Positions 35,546 to 48,121 are shown, counted from the first letter of the stretch. The stretch: DNA of 64,000 nucleotides from Pseudomonas sp. P8_241 (GCF_034008315.1 NZ_CP125377.1:1996001-2060000); one strand, 5' to 3'. Notes: a model not told the origin generated them from the letters alone. A program made the numbers and translations.

Positions 35546-37318
35546 ATGGCTAACATTCCAACGATTTCTTTCGACGCCATCATTATTGGTGGTGGCGGTG
35601 CCGGCATGCGCGCAGCGCTGCAACTGGCACAGGGCGGTCACAAGACTGCCGTGATCACCAAGGTTTTCCCGACCCGTTCGCACACTGTTTCCGCCCAGGG
35701 CGGCATCACCTGTGCCATCGCGTCCGCTGACCCGAACGATGACTGGCGCTGGCACATGTACGATACCGTCAAGGGTTCCGACTACATCGGTGACCAGGAC
35801 GCTATCGAATACATGTGTCAGGAAGGCCCGGCTGCCGTTTACGAGCTGGATCACATGGGTATGCCGTTCTCGCGTACCGAGCAAGGTCGTATCTACCAGC
35901 GTCCATTCGGTGGTCAGTCCAAGGACTACGGTAAAGGCGGCCAGGCTGCGCGTACCTGCGCTGCGTCCGACCGTACCGGTCACGCTCTGCTGCACACCCT
36001 TTATCAGGGCAACCTGAAAGCCGGTACCGTGTTCCTGAACGAGTACTACGCTGTCGATCTGGTGAAGAACGGCGAAGGCGAGTTCGTCGGCGTGATCGCC
36101 ATCTGCATCGAAACCGGCGAAACCACCTACATCCGTGCCAAGGCCACCGTACTGGCTACCGGCGGTGCAGGTCGTATCTACGCTTCGACCACCAACGCCC
36201 TGATCAACACCGGTGACGGCGTTGGTATGGCACTGCGTGCTGGCGTTCCGGTGCAAGACATCGAAATGTGGCAGTTCCACCCGACCGGCATCGCCGGCGC
36301 CGGTGTACTGGTCACCGAAGGTTGCCGTGGTGAAGGTGGATACCTGATCAACAAGCACGGCGAGCGTTTCATGGAGCGTTATGCTCCGAACGCCAAAGAC
36401 CTTGCCGGTCGTGACGTGGTTGCTCGTTCGATGGTTAAAGAAATCATCGCCGGCAACGGTTGCGGTCCGAATGGCGACCACGTAATGCTCAAACTCGACC
36501 ACCTGGGCGAGGAAGTGCTGCATAGCCGTCTGCCAGGCATCTGCGAACTGTCGAAGACTTTCGCGCACGTTGACCCGGTTGTTGCGCCGGTTCCGGTTGT
36601 TCCGACCTGCCACTATATGATGGGCGGCGTTGCCACCAACATTCATGGTCAGGCGATCACACAGGACGCCGAAGGCGTTGACACCATCATCCCGGGTCTG
36701 TTCGCAGTGGGTGAAGTGGCTTGCGTATCGGTTCACGGTGCCAACCGTCTGGGCGGCAACTCGTTGCTCGACCTGGTGGTGTTCGGCCGCGCTGCCGGCC
36801 TGCACCTGGAAAAAGCACTGACCGACGGCATCGAATACGACGACGCTACCGAAGCCGATATCGAAGCTGCCCTGTCGCGCCTGAACGCACTGAACAGCCG
36901 TACTGAAGGCGAAGACGTGGCTACCCTGCGTCGCGAGCTGCAGAACTGCATGCAGAACTACTTCGGTGTATTCCGTACCGGCGAATACATGCAGAAGGGT
37001 ATTGCCCAGCTGGCTGACCTGCGCAAGCGCATCGCCAACGTCAAGATCAACGATAAGTCGCAGGCGTTCAACACTGCACGTATCGAAGCGCTTGAGCTGC
37101 AGAACCTGCTGGAAGTGGCAGAAGCTACCGCCATCGCTGCAGAAGTACGTAAAGAGTCCCGCGGTGCTCACGCCCGTGAAGACTTCGAAGACCGTGACGA
37201 CGAAAACTGGCTGTGCCACACCCTGTACTTCCCGGGTGACAAGCGCGTGACCAAGCGTGCTGTGAACTTCTCGCCGAAGACTGTTCCGACTTTTGAACCT
37301 AAGATTCGGACTTATTAA
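35546..37318 (+). CDS. sdhA: Succinate dehydrogenase flavoprotein subunit SdhA
   Basis: 590 residues. FAD dinucleotide fold [17 protein letters not shown]; covalent FAD His in [12 protein letters not shown]; active-site segments [23 protein letters not shown] with the RHELR-like region further on and [22 protein letters not shown]. It oxidises succinate to fumarate on the cytoplasmic face of complex II. Follows sdhD by three bases. Confidence 0.98.
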   Translation: MANIPTISFDAIIIGGGGAGMRAALQLAQGGHKTAVITKVFPTRSHTVSAQGGITCAIASADPNDDWRWHMYDTVKGSDYIGDQDAIEYMCQEGPAAVYELDHMGMPFSRTEQGRIYQRPFGGQSKDYGKGGQAARTCAASDRTGHALLHTLYQGNLKAGTVFLNEYYAVDLVKNGEGEFVGVIAICIETGETTYIRAKATVLATGGAGRIYASTTNALINTGDGVGMALRAGVPVQDIEMWQFHPTGIAGAGVLVTEGCRGEGGYLINKHGERFMERYAPNAKDLAGRDVVARSMVKEIIAGNGCGPNGDHVMLKLDHLGEEVLHSRLPGICELSKTFAHVDPVVAPVPVVPTCHYMMGGVATNIHGQAITQDAEGVDTIIPGLFAVGEVACVSVHGANRLGGNSLLDLVVFGRAAGLHLEKALTDGIEYDDATEADIEAALSRLNALNSRTEGEDVATLRRELQNCMQNYFGVFRTGEYMQKGIAQLADLRKRIANVKINDKSQAFNTARIEALELQNLLEVAEATAIAAEVRKESRGAHAREDFEDRDDENWLCHTLYFPGDKRVTKRAVNFSPKTVPTFEPKIRTY

Positions 37319-37329
37319 GGGTGGCCGCC

Positions 37330-38034
37330 ATGTTGCAAGTCAGCGTTTATCGTTACAACCCTGATCAGGACGCCGCGCCGTTCATGCAGGAATTCCAGGT
37401 TGATACCGGTGGTAAAGACCTGATGGTGCTGGACGTGCTGGCCCTGATCAAAGAGCAGGACGAAGGTTTCTCCTATCGTCGCTCTTGCCGTGAAGGTGTT
37501 TGCGGTTCCGATGGCATGAACATCAACGGCAAAAACGGTCTGGCCTGCGTCACACCGTTGTCTGCTGTCGTGAAAGGCAACAAGTTGATCGTTCGTCCTC
37601 TGCCAGGTTTGCCGGTTATCCGTGACCTGGTCGTCGATATGAGCATCTTCTACAAGCAATACGAGAAGGTTAAGCCCTACCTGCAGAACGACACGCCGGC
37701 TCCGGCCATCGAGCGTCTGCAGTCCCCTGAAGAGCGTGAAAAGCTCGACGGTCTGTACGAGTGCATCCTGTGCGCTTGCTGCTCGACCTCTTGCCCGTCC
37801 TTCTGGTGGAACCCGGACAAATTCCTGGGTCCAGCTGCTCTGCTGCAAGCGTATCGCTTCCTGGCAGACAGCCGTGACACCAAGACGTCCGAGCGTCTGG
37901 CTTCGCTGGATGACCCGTTCAGCGTATTCCGCTGCCGCGGGATCATGAACTGCGTCAACGTATGTCCGAAAGGCCTGAACCCGACTAAGGCCATCGGTCA
38001 CATCCGTAACATGTTGCTGTCTAGCGGCGTGTGA
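37330..38034 (+). CDS. sdhB: Succinate dehydrogenase iron-sulfur subunit SdhB
   Basis: 234 residues from the ATG at 37330, after AAGGGTGG. [2Fe-2S] ligands in CREGVCGSDGMNINGKNGLAC; [4Fe-4S] and [3Fe-4S] ligands in CILCACCSTSCP and CRGIMNCVNVCPKGLNP. All expected cysteines are present. It carries electrons from SdhA flavin to the quinone site. A hairpin follows the gene before sucA. Confidence 0.98.
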   Translation: MLQVSVYRYNPDQDAAPFMQEFQVDTGGKDLMVLDVLALIKEQDEGFSYRRSCREGVCGSDGMNINGKNGLACVTPLSAVVKGNKLIVRPLPGLPVIRDLVVDMSIFYKQYEKVKPYLQNDTPAPAIERLQSPEEREKLDGLYECILCACCSTSCPSFWWNPDKFLGPAALLQAYRFLADSRDTKTSERLASLDDPFSVFRCRGIMNCVNVCPKGLNPTKAIGHIRNMLLSSGV

Positions 38035-38066
38035 TTCAGCTGCTGTACCCGTTGTACCCGTAGATG

Positions 38067-38100
38067 CTACGGCGCAGGCTTCAACCGGCGCCGTAGTTTT
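38067..38100 (+). terminator. Hairpin with short T run between sdhB and sucA
   Basis: Nine-pair stem CTACGGCGC/GCGCCGTAG, 12-base loop, then TTTT. Likely a partial terminator or processing site that tunes sdh against suc expression. The 252-base gap also has a CCGGG/CCCGG hairpin near 38166-38181. Confidence 0.6.
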
Positions 38101-38286
38101 AACCTGAGCAGCAGCTTAAAAGGCTGGGCTCTTATTTTGAAGAAATGAGACAAGCAGGGGCATCCGGGCTGGTACCCGGACTATCAGTGTGATCCTAGTG
38201 GCTTGTTTTGGTCGCTGCATTCGGACTTCTGCAAGCTTGCTCTGTGTCGACACCGGTGGTGTTCCCCTAACCGAGGGTGACCAAGC

Positions 38287-41118
38287 ATGCAAGAAAGCGT
38301 GATGCAGCGCATGTGGAACAGCGCCTACCTATCCGGTAGTAACGCTGCCTATGTGGAAGAGCTCTACGAGCTCTACCTGCACGACCCTAACGCTGTGCCA
38401 GAAGAGTGGCGCACCTACTTCCAGAAGTTGCCTGCTGACGGCAACTCTGCCACCGATGTTTCGCACTCGACAATTCGCGATCATTTCGTCCTGCTGGCAA
38501 AGAACCAGCGCCGCGCCCAACCGGTTTCCGCCGGCAGCGTGAGCAGTGAGCACGAGAAGAAGCAAGTTGAAGTGCTGCGATTGATCCAGGCCTACCGTAT
38601 GCGTGGCCACCAGGCAGCCCAGCTTGATCCGCTGGGGCTGTGGCAGCGTCCTGCACCTGCAGACCTGTCGATCAATCATTACGGCTTGACCAATGCCGAT
38701 CTTGATACGACCTTCCGTGCCGGCGACCTGTTCATCGGCAAAGAGGAAGCGAGCCTACGCGAAATTCACGAAGCGTTGCAGCAGACATATTGCCGCACCA
38801 TCGGCGCTGAATTCACGCACATTACCGATTCCGAGCAGCGCCAGTGGTTCCAGCAGCGTCTGGAAAGCGTGCGCGGCCGTCCGACGTACTCCGCCGACAT
38901 CAAGAGCCACCTGCTTGAGCGCGTGACTGCCGGTGAAGGCCTGGAAAAATACCTGGGCACCAAATACCCGGGTACCAAGCGTTTTGGCCTGGAAGGCGGC
39001 GAAAGCCTGATTCCGATGCTCGACGAGCTGATCCAGCGTTCCGGTTCCTACGGCACCAAGGAAATCGTCATCGGCATGGCCCACCGTGGCCGTCTGAACG
39101 TACTGGTCAACACCTTCGGCAAGAACCCGCGCGAGCTGTTCGACGAGTTCGAAGGCAAGAAGAAGGTCGAGCTGGGTTCGGGTGACGTTAAATACCACCA
39201 GGGCTTCTCGTCCAACGTGATGACCACCGGCGGTGAAGTTCACCTGGCGATGGCGTTCAACCCGTCCCACCTGGAAATCGTTTCCCCGGTGGTCGAGGGT
39301 TCGGTACGCGCCCGTCAGGATCGTCGCAACGATCCAACCGGTGAGAAGGTTCTGCCGATCTCCATCCACGGTGACGCGGCTTTCGCCGGTCAGGGCGTGG
39401 TCATGGAAACCTTCCAGATGTCGCAGACCCGCGGTTTCAAGACCGGCGGTACCGTGCACATCGTGATCAACAACCAGGTCGGTTTCACCATCAGCAACCC
39501 GCTGGACTCGCGCTCCACCGAGTACGCGACCGACGTTGCGAAAATGATCCAGGCGCCGATCCTCCATGTGAATGGTGATGATCCGGAAGCCGTATTGTTC
39601 GTGACCCAGCTGGCCATCGACTACCGCATGCAATTCAAGCGTGACGTGGTGATCGACCTGGTCTGCTACCGTCGTCGCGGCCACAACGAGGCCGACGAAC
39701 CTAGCGGTACCCAGCCGATCATGTATCAGCAGATCACCAAACAGCGCACCACCCGTGAGCTGTATGCCGATCGTCTGACCCAGGGCGGTGTGCTGGACGC
39801 AGAGCGTGTTCAGGCGAAAGTCGACGAATACCGCAGCGCGCTGGACAACGGTCTGCACGTTGTGAAAAGCCTGGTCAAAGAGCCGAACAAAGAGTTGTTC
39901 GTGGACTGGCGTCCGTATCTGGGCCACGCCTGGACCGCGCGTCACGACACTCGCTTTGATCTGAAGACCCTGCAGGAACTGTCCGCCAAGCTGCTGGAAA
40001 TTCCGGAAGGCTTCGTGGTTCAGCGCCAGGTTGCGAAGATCTACGAAGACCGTCAGAAGATGCAAGCCGGCGGCCTGCCGATCAACTGGGGTTACGCCGA
40101 AACCATGGCGTACGCGACCCTGGCGTTCGAAGGTCACCCGATCCGCATGACCGGCCAGGACATCGGCCGGGGTACGTTCTCGCACCGTCATGCTGTGCTG
40201 CACAACCAGAAAGACGCGGGCACCTACATCCCGTTGCAGAACCTGTACGACGGTCAGCCGCGTTTTGACCTGTACGACTCGTTCCTGTCCGAAGAAGCGG
40301 TGCTGGCGTTCGAATACGGCTACTCGACCACCACGCCGGATGCGCTGGTGATCTGGGAGGCCCAGTTCGGCGACTTCGCCAACGGTGCCCAAGTGGTTAT
40401 CGACCAGTTCATCACCAGTGGCGAGCACAAGTGGGGCCGTCTGTGCGGTCTGACCATGCTGCTGCCGCACGGTTATGAAGGTCAGGGGCCAGAGCACTCC
40501 TCGGCTCGTCTGGAGCGTTACCTGCAACTGTGCGCCGAGCACAACATTCAGGTCGCGGTACCGACTACGCCGGCACAGATCTACCACTTGCTGCGTCGTC
40601 AGGTGATTCGCCCGCTGCGCAAGCCGTTGATCGTTTTGACTCCGAAGTCGTTGTTGCGTCACAAGCTGGCCATTTCGACCCTGGAAGATCTGGCCGAAGG
40701 TTCGTTCCAGACCGTTATCCCGGAAATCGATGCCCTGGACCCGAAAAAGGTCGAGCGCGTTGTTCTGTGTAGCGGCAAGGTCTACTACGACCTGCTGGAA
40801 AAACGCCGTGCCGAAGGCCGTGACGATATCGCCATCGTGCGTATCGAGCAGCTGTACCCATTCCCTGAGGACGACTTGAAAGAAGTCCTGGCGCCTTATA
40901 CCAACGTCAAAGCTGCCGTTTGGTGTCAGGAAGAGCCGATGAACCAGGGTGCGTGGTACTGCAGCCAACACCACATGCGTCGAAGCATCAGCAACCTCGA
41001 CAAGTCTCTCGTACTTGAGTACGCGGGCCGCGAGGCTTCTGCTGCACCGGCATGCGGTTACGCCTCGATGCACGCCGAGCAGCAGGAACAATTGCTGCAA
41101 GCGGCCTTTACTGTTTAA
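38287..41118 (+). CDS. sucA: 2-oxoglutarate dehydrogenase E1 component
   Basis: 943 residues. Thiamine diphosphate motif HGDAAFAGQGVVMETFQMSQ then NNQVGF near residues 360-400; active-site His in MAHRGRLNVLVNTFGK and the SSDVKYH-like GDVKYHQGFSS. It decarboxylates 2-oxoglutarate and passes succinyl to the lipoyl arm of SucB. The N-terminal YVEELYELYLHDPNAVPEEW segment is the E2-binding region. The gene starts after GAGGGTGACCAAGC. Confidence 0.98.
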   Translation: MQESVMQRMWNSAYLSGSNAAYVEELYELYLHDPNAVPEEWRTYFQKLPADGNSATDVSHSTIRDHFVLLAKNQRRAQPVSAGSVSSEHEKKQVEVLRLIQAYRMRGHQAAQLDPLGLWQRPAPADLSINHYGLTNADLDTTFRAGDLFIGKEEASLREIHEALQQTYCRTIGAEFTHITDSEQRQWFQQRLESVRGRPTYSADIKSHLLERVTAGEGLEKYLGTKYPGTKRFGLEGGESLIPMLDELIQRSGSYGTKEIVIGMAHRGRLNVLVNTFGKNPRELFDEFEGKKKVELGSGDVKYHQGFSSNVMTTGGEVHLAMAFNPSHLEIVSPVVEGSVRARQDRRNDPTGEKVLPISIHGDAAFAGQGVVMETFQMSQTRGFKTGGTVHIVINNQVGFTISNPLDSRSTEYATDVAKMIQAPILHVNGDDPEAVLFVTQLAIDYRMQFKRDVVIDLVCYRRRGHNEADEPSGTQPIMYQQITKQRTTRELYADRLTQGGVLDAERVQAKVDEYRSALDNGLHVVKSLVKEPNKELFVDWRPYLGHAWTARHDTRFDLKTLQELSAKLLEIPEGFVVQRQVAKIYEDRQKMQAGGLPINWGYAETMAYATLAFEGHPIRMTGQDIGRGTFSHRHAVLHNQKDAGTYIPLQNLYDGQPRFDLYDSFLSEEAVLAFEYGYSTTTPDALVIWEAQFGDFANGAQVVIDQFITSGEHKWGRLCGLTMLLPHGYEGQGPEHSSARLERYLQLCAEHNIQVAVPTTPAQIYHLLRRQVIRPLRKPLIVLTPKSLLRHKLAISTLEDLAEGSFQTVIPEIDALDPKKVERVVLCSGKVYYDLLEKRRAEGRDDIAIVRIEQLYPFPEDDLKEVLAPYTNVKAAVWCQEEPMNQGAWYCSQHHMRRSISNLDKSLVLEYAGREASAAPACGYASMHAEQQEQLLQAAFTV

Positions 41119-41160
41119 CGCCTTCGCGCACCTGAAACCGAATTTAAGGACTCACAGACA

Positions 41161-42381
41161 ATGGCTATCGAAATCAAGGCCCCCACTTTCCCGGAATCGG
41201 TTGCCGATGGCACCGTTGCCACCTGGCACAAAAAACCAGGCGACGCTGTAAAGCGTGACGACCTGATCGTAGACATCGAGACCGACAAGGTTGTGCTGGA
41301 AGTGTTGGCAGAAGCCGACGGCGTCCTGGGCGCCATCGTGGCCGAAGAGGGCGCTACCGTTCTTTCTGCCCAGGTACTGGGTTCCATCGAAGCGGGCGGC
41401 GCTTCTGCCGCTCCAGCTGCTGCCGCGGCTCCGGCTGCTGCACAGGCTGCTGCTCCAGCTGCCGAAGGCGAAGACGATCCTGTTGCTGCACCGGCTGCTC
41501 GCAAGCTGGCTGAAGAAAATGGCATCAACATCGCTTCCGTTGCCGGCACTGGCAAAGGCGGTCGTGTGACCAAGGAAGACGTGGTTGCAGCTGTTGCTGC
41601 CAAGAAAGCCACTCCGGCTGCCGCGCCTGCCAAGGCGGCTGCACCTGCCGCTGCTGCTCCGGTGTTCGCTGCTGGCGACCGCATCGAGAAGCGCGTGCCG
41701 ATGACCCGCGTTCGTGCCACCGTGGCCAAGCGTCTGGTTGAAGCTCAGTCGAACATGGCGATGCTGACCACTTTCAACGAAGTCGACATGACCGAAGTCA
41801 TGGCCCTGCGTTCGAAGTACAAGGACCTGTTCGAGAAGTCCCACAATGGCGTGCGCCTGGGCTTCATGTCGTTCTTCGTGAAAGCGGCCACCGAAGCGCT
41901 GAAACGCTTCCCGGCTGTCAACGCTTCGATCGACGGCGGCGACATCGTTTACCACGGCTACGCTGACGTCGGCGTTGCAGTTTCCAGCGATCGCGGCCTG
42001 GTTGTACCGGTTCTGCGTAACGCCGAACTGATGAGCCTGGCTGAAATCGAAGGCGGCATCGCCACCTTCGGCAAGAAAGCCCGCGACGGCAAACTGTCGA
42101 TGGACGAAATGACCGGTGGTACGTTCACCATCACCAACGGCGGTACTTTCGGTTCGATGATGTCGACCCCGATCGTCAACCCGCCACAAGCCGCCATCCT
42201 GGGCATGCACAACATCATCCAGCGTCCAATGGCCATCAACGGCCAGGTCGTTATCCGTCCGATGATGTACCTGGCACTGTCCTACGATCACCGTCTGATC
42301 GATGGCAAAGAAGCTGTGACCTTCCTGGTGACCATCAAGAACCTGCTGGAAGATCCGGCTCGTCTGTTGCTGGATATCTGA
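41161..42381 (+). CDS. sucB: 2-oxoglutarate dehydrogenase E2 component (dihydrolipoyl succinyltransferase)
   Basis: 406 residues. Lipoyl domain 1-77 with the lipoylated Lys in [10 protein letters not shown]; Ala/Pro-rich linker (~80-105); peripheral subunit-binding domain (~110-145, [19 protein letters not shown]); second Ala/Pro linker; catalytic domain with [13 protein letters not shown] (His and Asp) at the end. It transfers succinyl to CoA. AAGGA precedes the start. Confidence 0.98.
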   Translation: MAIEIKAPTFPESVADGTVATWHKKPGDAVKRDDLIVDIETDKVVLEVLAEADGVLGAIVAEEGATVLSAQVLGSIEAGGASAAPAAAAAPAAAQAAAPAAEGEDDPVAAPAARKLAEENGINIASVAGTGKGGRVTKEDVVAAVAAKKATPAAAPAKAAAPAAAAPVFAAGDRIEKRVPMTRVRATVAKRLVEAQSNMAMLTTFNEVDMTEVMALRSKYKDLFEKSHNGVRLGFMSFFVKAATEALKRFPAVNASIDGGDIVYHGYADVGVAVSSDRGLVVPVLRNAELMSLAEIEGGIATFGKKARDGKLSMDEMTGGTFTITNGGTFGSMMSTPIVNPPQAAILGMHNIIQRPMAINGQVVIRPMMYLALSYDHRLIDGKEAVTFLVTIKNLLEDPARLLLDI

Positions 42382-42395
42382 TAGAAGCAGCCATG

Positions 42396-42442
42396 AGCTG
42401 CAAGTCCAGGCTGTCGGAAAACCCGCTGCCTGGCTTGCAGCT
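42396..42442 (+). other. Intercistronic hairpin between sucB and lpdG
   Basis: AGCTGCAAGTCCAGGC pairs with GCCTGGCTTGCAGCT (one unpaired T), loop of ~16 bases. No T run, so it may be an mRNA stability or processing element. Confidence 0.55.
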
Positions 42443-42479
42443 TGCGGCTTGAAGCTTTTCGCTAAAGAGGATTTTTTGA

Positions 42480-43916
<1,437 letters not shown>

Positions 43917-43996
43917 GACAATAAGAAACCACGGCGGAATGGCCCGTCGTGAGCCTTGCATGCAAGACTCACCGCGGAATATCCGCTGGACGCAGT

Positions 43997-44036
43997 CTTG
44001 CGTAGCTGCACCGGTTGTCCGGAAAGGCTACGCAAG
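43997..44036 (+). other. Structured leader between lpdG and sucC
   Basis: Perfect ten-pair stem CTTGCGTAGC/GCTACGCAAG enclosing an inner CCGG-TTGT-CCGG stem, within a 196-base gene-free gap. No T run follows. It may tune sucCD expression or mRNA decay. Confidence 0.55.
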
Positions 44037-44112
44037 CAGCAGTCACAGGTGGTGCGGCACTTGAATGAGTGCAGCACCGAATGCGCAGTACCTAACGAAG
44101 ACGGTAATAAGC

Positions 44113-45279
44113 ATGAATCTTCACGAGTATCAGGGTAAGCAGCTGTTCGCTGAATACGGCCTGCCAGTTTCCACCGGTTACGCAGTAGACACCCCGGAAG
44201 CAGCAGCAGAAGCTTGCGACAAAATCGGCGGCAGCGAGTGGGTTGTCAAAGCCCAGGTCCACGCCGGTGGTCGCGGTAAAGCGGGCGGCGTAAAGCTGGT
44301 TCGCAGCAAAGAAGACGCCAAAGCCTTCGCACAGCAGTGGCTGGGCAAGCGTCTGGTGACTTACCAGACTGACGCCAATGGTCAGCCAGTCACCAAGATC
44401 CTGGTTGAATCGTGCACTGATATCGCTAAAGAGCTGTACCTGGGCGCTGTCGTTGACCGTTCGAGCCGTCGTATCGTGTTCATGGCTTCCACCGAAGGTG
44501 GCGTGGACATCGAGAAAATCGCTCACGACACTCCAGAAAAAATTCTGAAAGCCACTATCGATCCACTGGTTGGCGCTCAGCCATTCCAGGGTCGCGAGCT
44601 GGCATTCCAGCTGGGCCTGGAAGGCAAGCAAGTTGCTCAGTTCGCCAAGATCTTCGTAGGTCTGGCCAAACTGTTCAAGGATCACGACCTGGCTCTGCTG
44701 GAAGTGAACCCGCTGGTGATCAAGGCTGATGGCGATCTGCATTGCCTCGACGCCAAGATCAACATCGACGCCAACGCCATGTACCGTCAGCCTAAGCTGA
44801 AAACTTTCCACGATCCGTCGCAAGACGATCCGCGCGAAGCGCACGCTGCCAAGTTCGAACTGAACTACGTAGCACTGGAAGGCAACATCGGTTGCATGGT
44901 CAACGGTGCTGGCCTGGCCATGGGTACCATGGACATCGTCAACCTGCATGGCGGCAAGCCAGCCAACTTCCTCGACGTGGGCGGCGGTGCTACCAAAGAG
45001 CGCGTTACCGAAGCGTTCAAGATCATTCTGTCCGACACTAACGTCGCTGCAGTACTGGTCAACATCTTCGGCGGCATCGTTCGTTGCGACATGATTGCCG
45101 AAGGCATCATCGGCGCCGTGAAAGAAGTCGGCGTGAAAATCCCGGTTGTTGTTCGCCTTGAAGGCAACAACGCTGAGCTGGGCGCTAAAGTACTGGCAGA
45201 AAGCGGTTTGAACATCATCGCTGCTACCAGCCTGACCGACGCTGCTCAACAAGTTGTTAAAGCTGCGGAGGGCAAATAA
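44113..45279 (+). CDS. sucC: Succinyl-CoA synthetase beta subunit
   Basis: 388 residues from the ATG at 44113 ([20 protein letters not shown]), the usual length. ATP-grasp fold ([17 protein letters not shown]) and CoA/succinate side motifs ([38 protein letters not shown]). It works with SucD to turn succinyl-CoA to succinate with ATP or GTP formation. One-base overlap with sucD. Confidence 0.98.
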   Translation: MNLHEYQGKQLFAEYGLPVSTGYAVDTPEAAAEACDKIGGSEWVVKAQVHAGGRGKAGGVKLVRSKEDAKAFAQQWLGKRLVTYQTDANGQPVTKILVESCTDIAKELYLGAVVDRSSRRIVFMASTEGGVDIEKIAHDTPEKILKATIDPLVGAQPFQGRELAFQLGLEGKQVAQFAKIFVGLAKLFKDHDLALLEVNPLVIKADGDLHCLDAKINIDANAMYRQPKLKTFHDPSQDDPREAHAAKFELNYVALEGNIGCMVNGAGLAMGTMDIVNLHGGKPANFLDVGGGATKERVTEAFKIILSDTNVAAVLVNIFGGIVRCDMIAEGIIGAVKEVGVKIPVVVRLEGNNAELGAKVLAESGLNIIAATSLTDAAQQVVKAAEGK

Positions 45280-46160
45280 TGAGCGTCCTGATCAATAAAG
45301 ACACCAAAGTTATCTGCCAGGGTATTACCGGTTCGCAAGGTAGTTTCCACACCCAGCAAGCCATCGAATACGGCACCAAGATGGTTGGTGGCGTAACTCC
45401 AGGCAAAGGCGGCACCGAGCACCTGGGTCTGCCAGTGTTCAACACCGTTAAAGACGCAGTAGCTGCCACTGGCGCTACCGCCAGCGTGATCTACGTTCCG
45501 GCTCCTTTCTGCAAAGATTCGATCCTGGAAGCTGCTTTCGGCGGCATCAAGCTGATCGTCTGCATCACCGAAGGCATTCCTACCCTGGACATGCTGGACG
45601 CTAAAGTTAAGTGCGACGAGCTGGGCGTAGTCCTGATCGGCCCTAACTGCCCAGGCGTGATCACCCCAGGCGAATGCAAGATCGGCATCATGCCAGGTCA
45701 CATTCACTTGCCAGGCAAGGTCGGTATCGTTTCCCGTTCCGGCACCCTGACCTACGAAGCTGTGAAGCAGACTACTGACGCCGGTTTCGGTCAGTCGACT
45801 TGCGTCGGCATCGGTGGTGACCCGATCCCGGGTTCGAACTTCATCGACATCCTGAAGCTGTTCCAGGAAGACCCGAAGACCGAAGCGATCGTGATGATCG
45901 GCGAGATCGGCGGTTCGGCTGAAGAAGAAGCGGCTGCCTACATCAAGGCACACGTGACCAAGCCGGTTGTTTCCTACATCGCTGGTGTGACTGCTCCTCC
46001 GGGCAAGCGCATGGGCCATGCTGGCGCAATCATCTCTGGCGGCAAAGGCACTGCAGACGAGAAGTTTGCTGCCCTGGAAGACGCAGGCGTTAAAACCGTG
46101 CGTTCGCTGGCAGACATCGGCAAGGCTTTGTCCGAGCTGACCGGTTGGGCTGTCAAGTAA
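45279..46160 (+). CDS. sucD: Succinyl-CoA synthetase alpha subunit
   Basis: 293 residues. The start overlaps the sucC stop (TAATG) with GGAGGG upstream. CoA-binding [19 protein letters not shown] near the N-terminus; phosphohistidine in [22 protein letters not shown] near residue 247. Last gene of the TCA row, followed by a strong terminator. Confidence 0.98.
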   Translation: MSVLINKDTKVICQGITGSQGSFHTQQAIEYGTKMVGGVTPGKGGTEHLGLPVFNTVKDAVAATGATASVIYVPAPFCKDSILEAAFGGIKLIVCITEGIPTLDMLDAKVKCDELGVVLIGPNCPGVITPGECKIGIMPGHIHLPGKVGIVSRSGTLTYEAVKQTTDAGFGQSTCVGIGGDPIPGSNFIDILKLFQEDPKTEAIVMIGEIGGSAEEEAAAYIKAHVTKPVVSYIAGVTAPPGKRMGHAGAIISGGKGTADEKFAALEDAGVKTVRSLADIGKALSELTGWAVK

Positions 46161-46190
46161 GCCTCGCGCTTAGCTGACGCTTCACCAAAC

Positions 46191-46223
46191 AAAGGCCACC
46201 TTCGGGTGGCCTTTGTCGTTTTT
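46191..46223 (+). terminator. Intrinsic terminator of the suc operon
   Basis: AAAGGCCACC-TTC-GGGTGGCCTTT followed by GTCGTTTTT. Confidence 0.88.
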
Positions 46224-46225
46224 GA

Positions 46226-46312
46226 AGATCAAAAGATCGCAGCCTGTGGCAGCTCCTACATTGGATCGCATTTCCCGTAGGAGCTACCGCAGGCAGCGAT
46301 CTTTTGATCTTT
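46226..46312. repeat. Inverted repeat after sucD
   Basis: GATCAAAAGATCGCAGCCTG arm facing CAGGCAGCGATCTTTTGATC; same family as those at 10052, 13385 and 53458. Confidence 0.75.
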
Positions 46313-46446
46313 TAATGCATAAACGCGACATCGAAGTGTCGCAGATCGGAATGTTCGCCCCGTAACAGTGCGTTTATCGGTCAAATTCGTTAGGCTACGC
46401 GCCATTTTTGCGTCCGCAGCCCACAAGGCGGCAACGCGCTAAAAGG

Positions 46447-46493
46447 GTTGGTCCCATACGGACCGACAGCATTTCCCTCACCCATAGGGAAAT
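46447..46493 (+). other. Two-hairpin leader upstream of brnQ
   Basis: GTTGGTCC-CATAC-GGACCGAC and ATTTCCCT-CACCCAT-AGGGAAAT, side by side, ending 40 bases before the brnQ start. The whole gap between sucD and brnQ is 373 bases and holds a terminator, an inverted repeat and this leader, no gene. Confidence 0.5.
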
Positions 46494-46533
46494 CCCTCTC
46501 TAAATTCCGATTCAGTAGTGTGGTATTTCCTTA

Positions 46534-47847
46534 ATGAAAGTGTTGAAAGGCCAGGACATCCTGGCACTTGGTTTTATGACGTTTGCCCTGTTCGTCGGGG
46601 CCGGCAACATCATCTTCCCGCCTATCGTCGGTTTGCAGTCCGGACCTCATGTCTGGATGGCGGCGCTGGGTTTCCTGGTCACGGCAGTCGGTCTGCCAGT
46701 GATCACCGTTGTGGCGCTGGCCAAGGTCGGTGGTGCCATGGATGCGCTGAGCAGCCCGATCGGTAAAGTCGCCGGTGGCCTGTTGGCAGCCGCCTGCTAC
46801 CTCGCTGTGGGTCCGCTGTTCGCGACACCGCGCACTGCGACCGTATCGTTCGAAGTGGGGCTGGCGCCTTTGACCGGCGAGAGCCCGTTGGCGCTGTTCC
46901 TCTACAGTTCGGTGTACTTTCTGTTGGTGTTCTTCATCTCGCTCTATCCGGGCCGCCTGCTGGACACTGTAGGCCGTTTCCTCGCCCCGCTGAAGATCAT
47001 CGCGCTCGCCGTTCTGGGCATTGCTGCATTCGCCTTGCCGGCGGGTGATATTGGTCAAGCCACGCCTGAGTACGTTGCGGCACCGTTCTCCCAAGGGTTC
47101 ATCAATGGTTATCTGACCATGGATACCTTGGGCGCACTGGTGTTCGGCATTGTCATTGTCAACGCCATCCGCTCCCGTGGCGTCGAGTCGCCAGCACTGA
47201 TCACCCGTTATGCGATCATCGCCGGCCTGATCGCCGGTGTCGGGTTGGCACTGGTGTATGTCAGTCTGTTCCGCCTGGGTTCGGGCAGCCACGAAGTGGC
47301 CGCTGGCGCTACCAATGGCGCAGTGGTATTGCATGCTTACGTGCAACATACCTTTGGTTCGTTGGGCAGCGGCTTCCTTGCCGTGCTGATCTCTTTGGCG
47401 TGCCTGGTGACAGCGGTCGGCCTGACCTGCGCCTGTGCCGAGTATTTCAGCCGTGTGTTGCCGCTGTCCTACAAGACACTGGTGATCATCCTCGCGGCAT
47501 TCTCGCTGCTGGTGTCCAACCTGGGCCTGACCAAACTGATTGCGTTCTCGATCCCGGTGCTCACCGCGATCTATCCACCGTGCATCGTTCTGGTGGCGTT
47601 GAGCTTCTGCAAGGACTTCTGGCATGAGCAGAGTCGCATCCTTGGCCCAGTGATGCTGGTGTCGTTCATCTTCGGCTTGATCGATGCCCTGAAGGGGGCC
47701 GGTCTGGCTGACTGGATGCCGACTCAACTGACCCATTTGCCGCTGAGCGAGCAAGGTCTGGCATGGCTGGTGCCATCGGTGATGACGCTGGTGGTCGCCG
47801 TGGTCTGTGATCGTCTGTTGGGCAAGCGCGCCGAAGCGTTGGCTTAA
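46534..47847 (+). CDS. brnQ: Branched-chain amino acid carrier (BrnQ/BraB type)
   Basis: 437 residues, about 12 membrane helices. The N-terminus [29 protein letters not shown] is the LIVCS family mark; [14 protein letters not shown] follows near residue 90. It is a sodium-coupled importer of leucine, isoleucine and valine. In P. aeruginosa the gene after sucD is called braB. No clear Shine-Dalgarno sequence stands before the ATG; a structured leader lies upstream. Confidence 0.93.
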   Translation: MKVLKGQDILALGFMTFALFVGAGNIIFPPIVGLQSGPHVWMAALGFLVTAVGLPVITVVALAKVGGAMDALSSPIGKVAGGLLAAACYLAVGPLFATPRTATVSFEVGLAPLTGESPLALFLYSSVYFLLVFFISLYPGRLLDTVGRFLAPLKIIALAVLGIAAFALPAGDIGQATPEYVAAPFSQGFINGYLTMDTLGALVFGIVIVNAIRSRGVESPALITRYAIIAGLIAGVGLALVYVSLFRLGSGSHEVAAGATNGAVVLHAYVQHTFGSLGSGFLAVLISLACLVTAVGLTCACAEYFSRVLPLSYKTLVIILAAFSLLVSNLGLTKLIAFSIPVLTAIYPPCIVLVALSFCKDFWHEQSRILGPVMLVSFIFGLIDALKGAGLADWMPTQLTHLPLSEQGLAWLVPSVMTLVVAVVCDRLLGKRAEALA

Positions 47848-47891
47848 GCCTCAAAGGCCGGCCGCTAGCCGGCCTGACAAGCCAATACAGA

Positions 47892-47927
47892 AATGCCCCG
47901 TATCGATTGATACGGGGCATTTTTTTT
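47892..47927 (+). terminator. Intrinsic terminator of brnQ
   Basis: AATGCCCCGTATC-GATT-GATACGGGGCATT with seven further T; very strong. Confidence 0.9.
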
Positions 47928-47982
47928 GTGAGGGATGCGGTGTCTTTTGCGTTGCGCTAACGTCGAAGCATTGCCGAATCGA

Positions 47983-48083
47983 TTGTAGGGGCGAGCTTGC
48001 TCGCGAAGAACCCGAGAGTAACGCGTTTATCCAGAAATCACGTGCCATGGTTTGCGACCATCGCGAGCAAGCTCGCTCCTACA
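47983..48083. repeat. REP doublet
   Basis: TGTAGGGGCGAGCTTGCTCG facing CGAGCAAGCTCGCTCCTACA. Confidence 0.8.
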
Positions 48084-48121
48084 GGCTTTATGTACGCCGT
48101 TAACACATCACAAGGACCTGC

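Noticed and set aside
38755..41100. Very long open frame (781 codons) antisense to sucA; similar ones lie antisense to sdhA (35042-37219) and actP (30791-32434)
   Set aside because: They mirror the codon pattern of well-identified genes on the other strand; GC-rich codon bias removes stops. No family features were seen in them.
42382..42479. Possible terminator between sucB and lpdG
   Set aside because: The hairpin has no T run and lpdG belongs to the same complex and row, so a full stop is unlikely.
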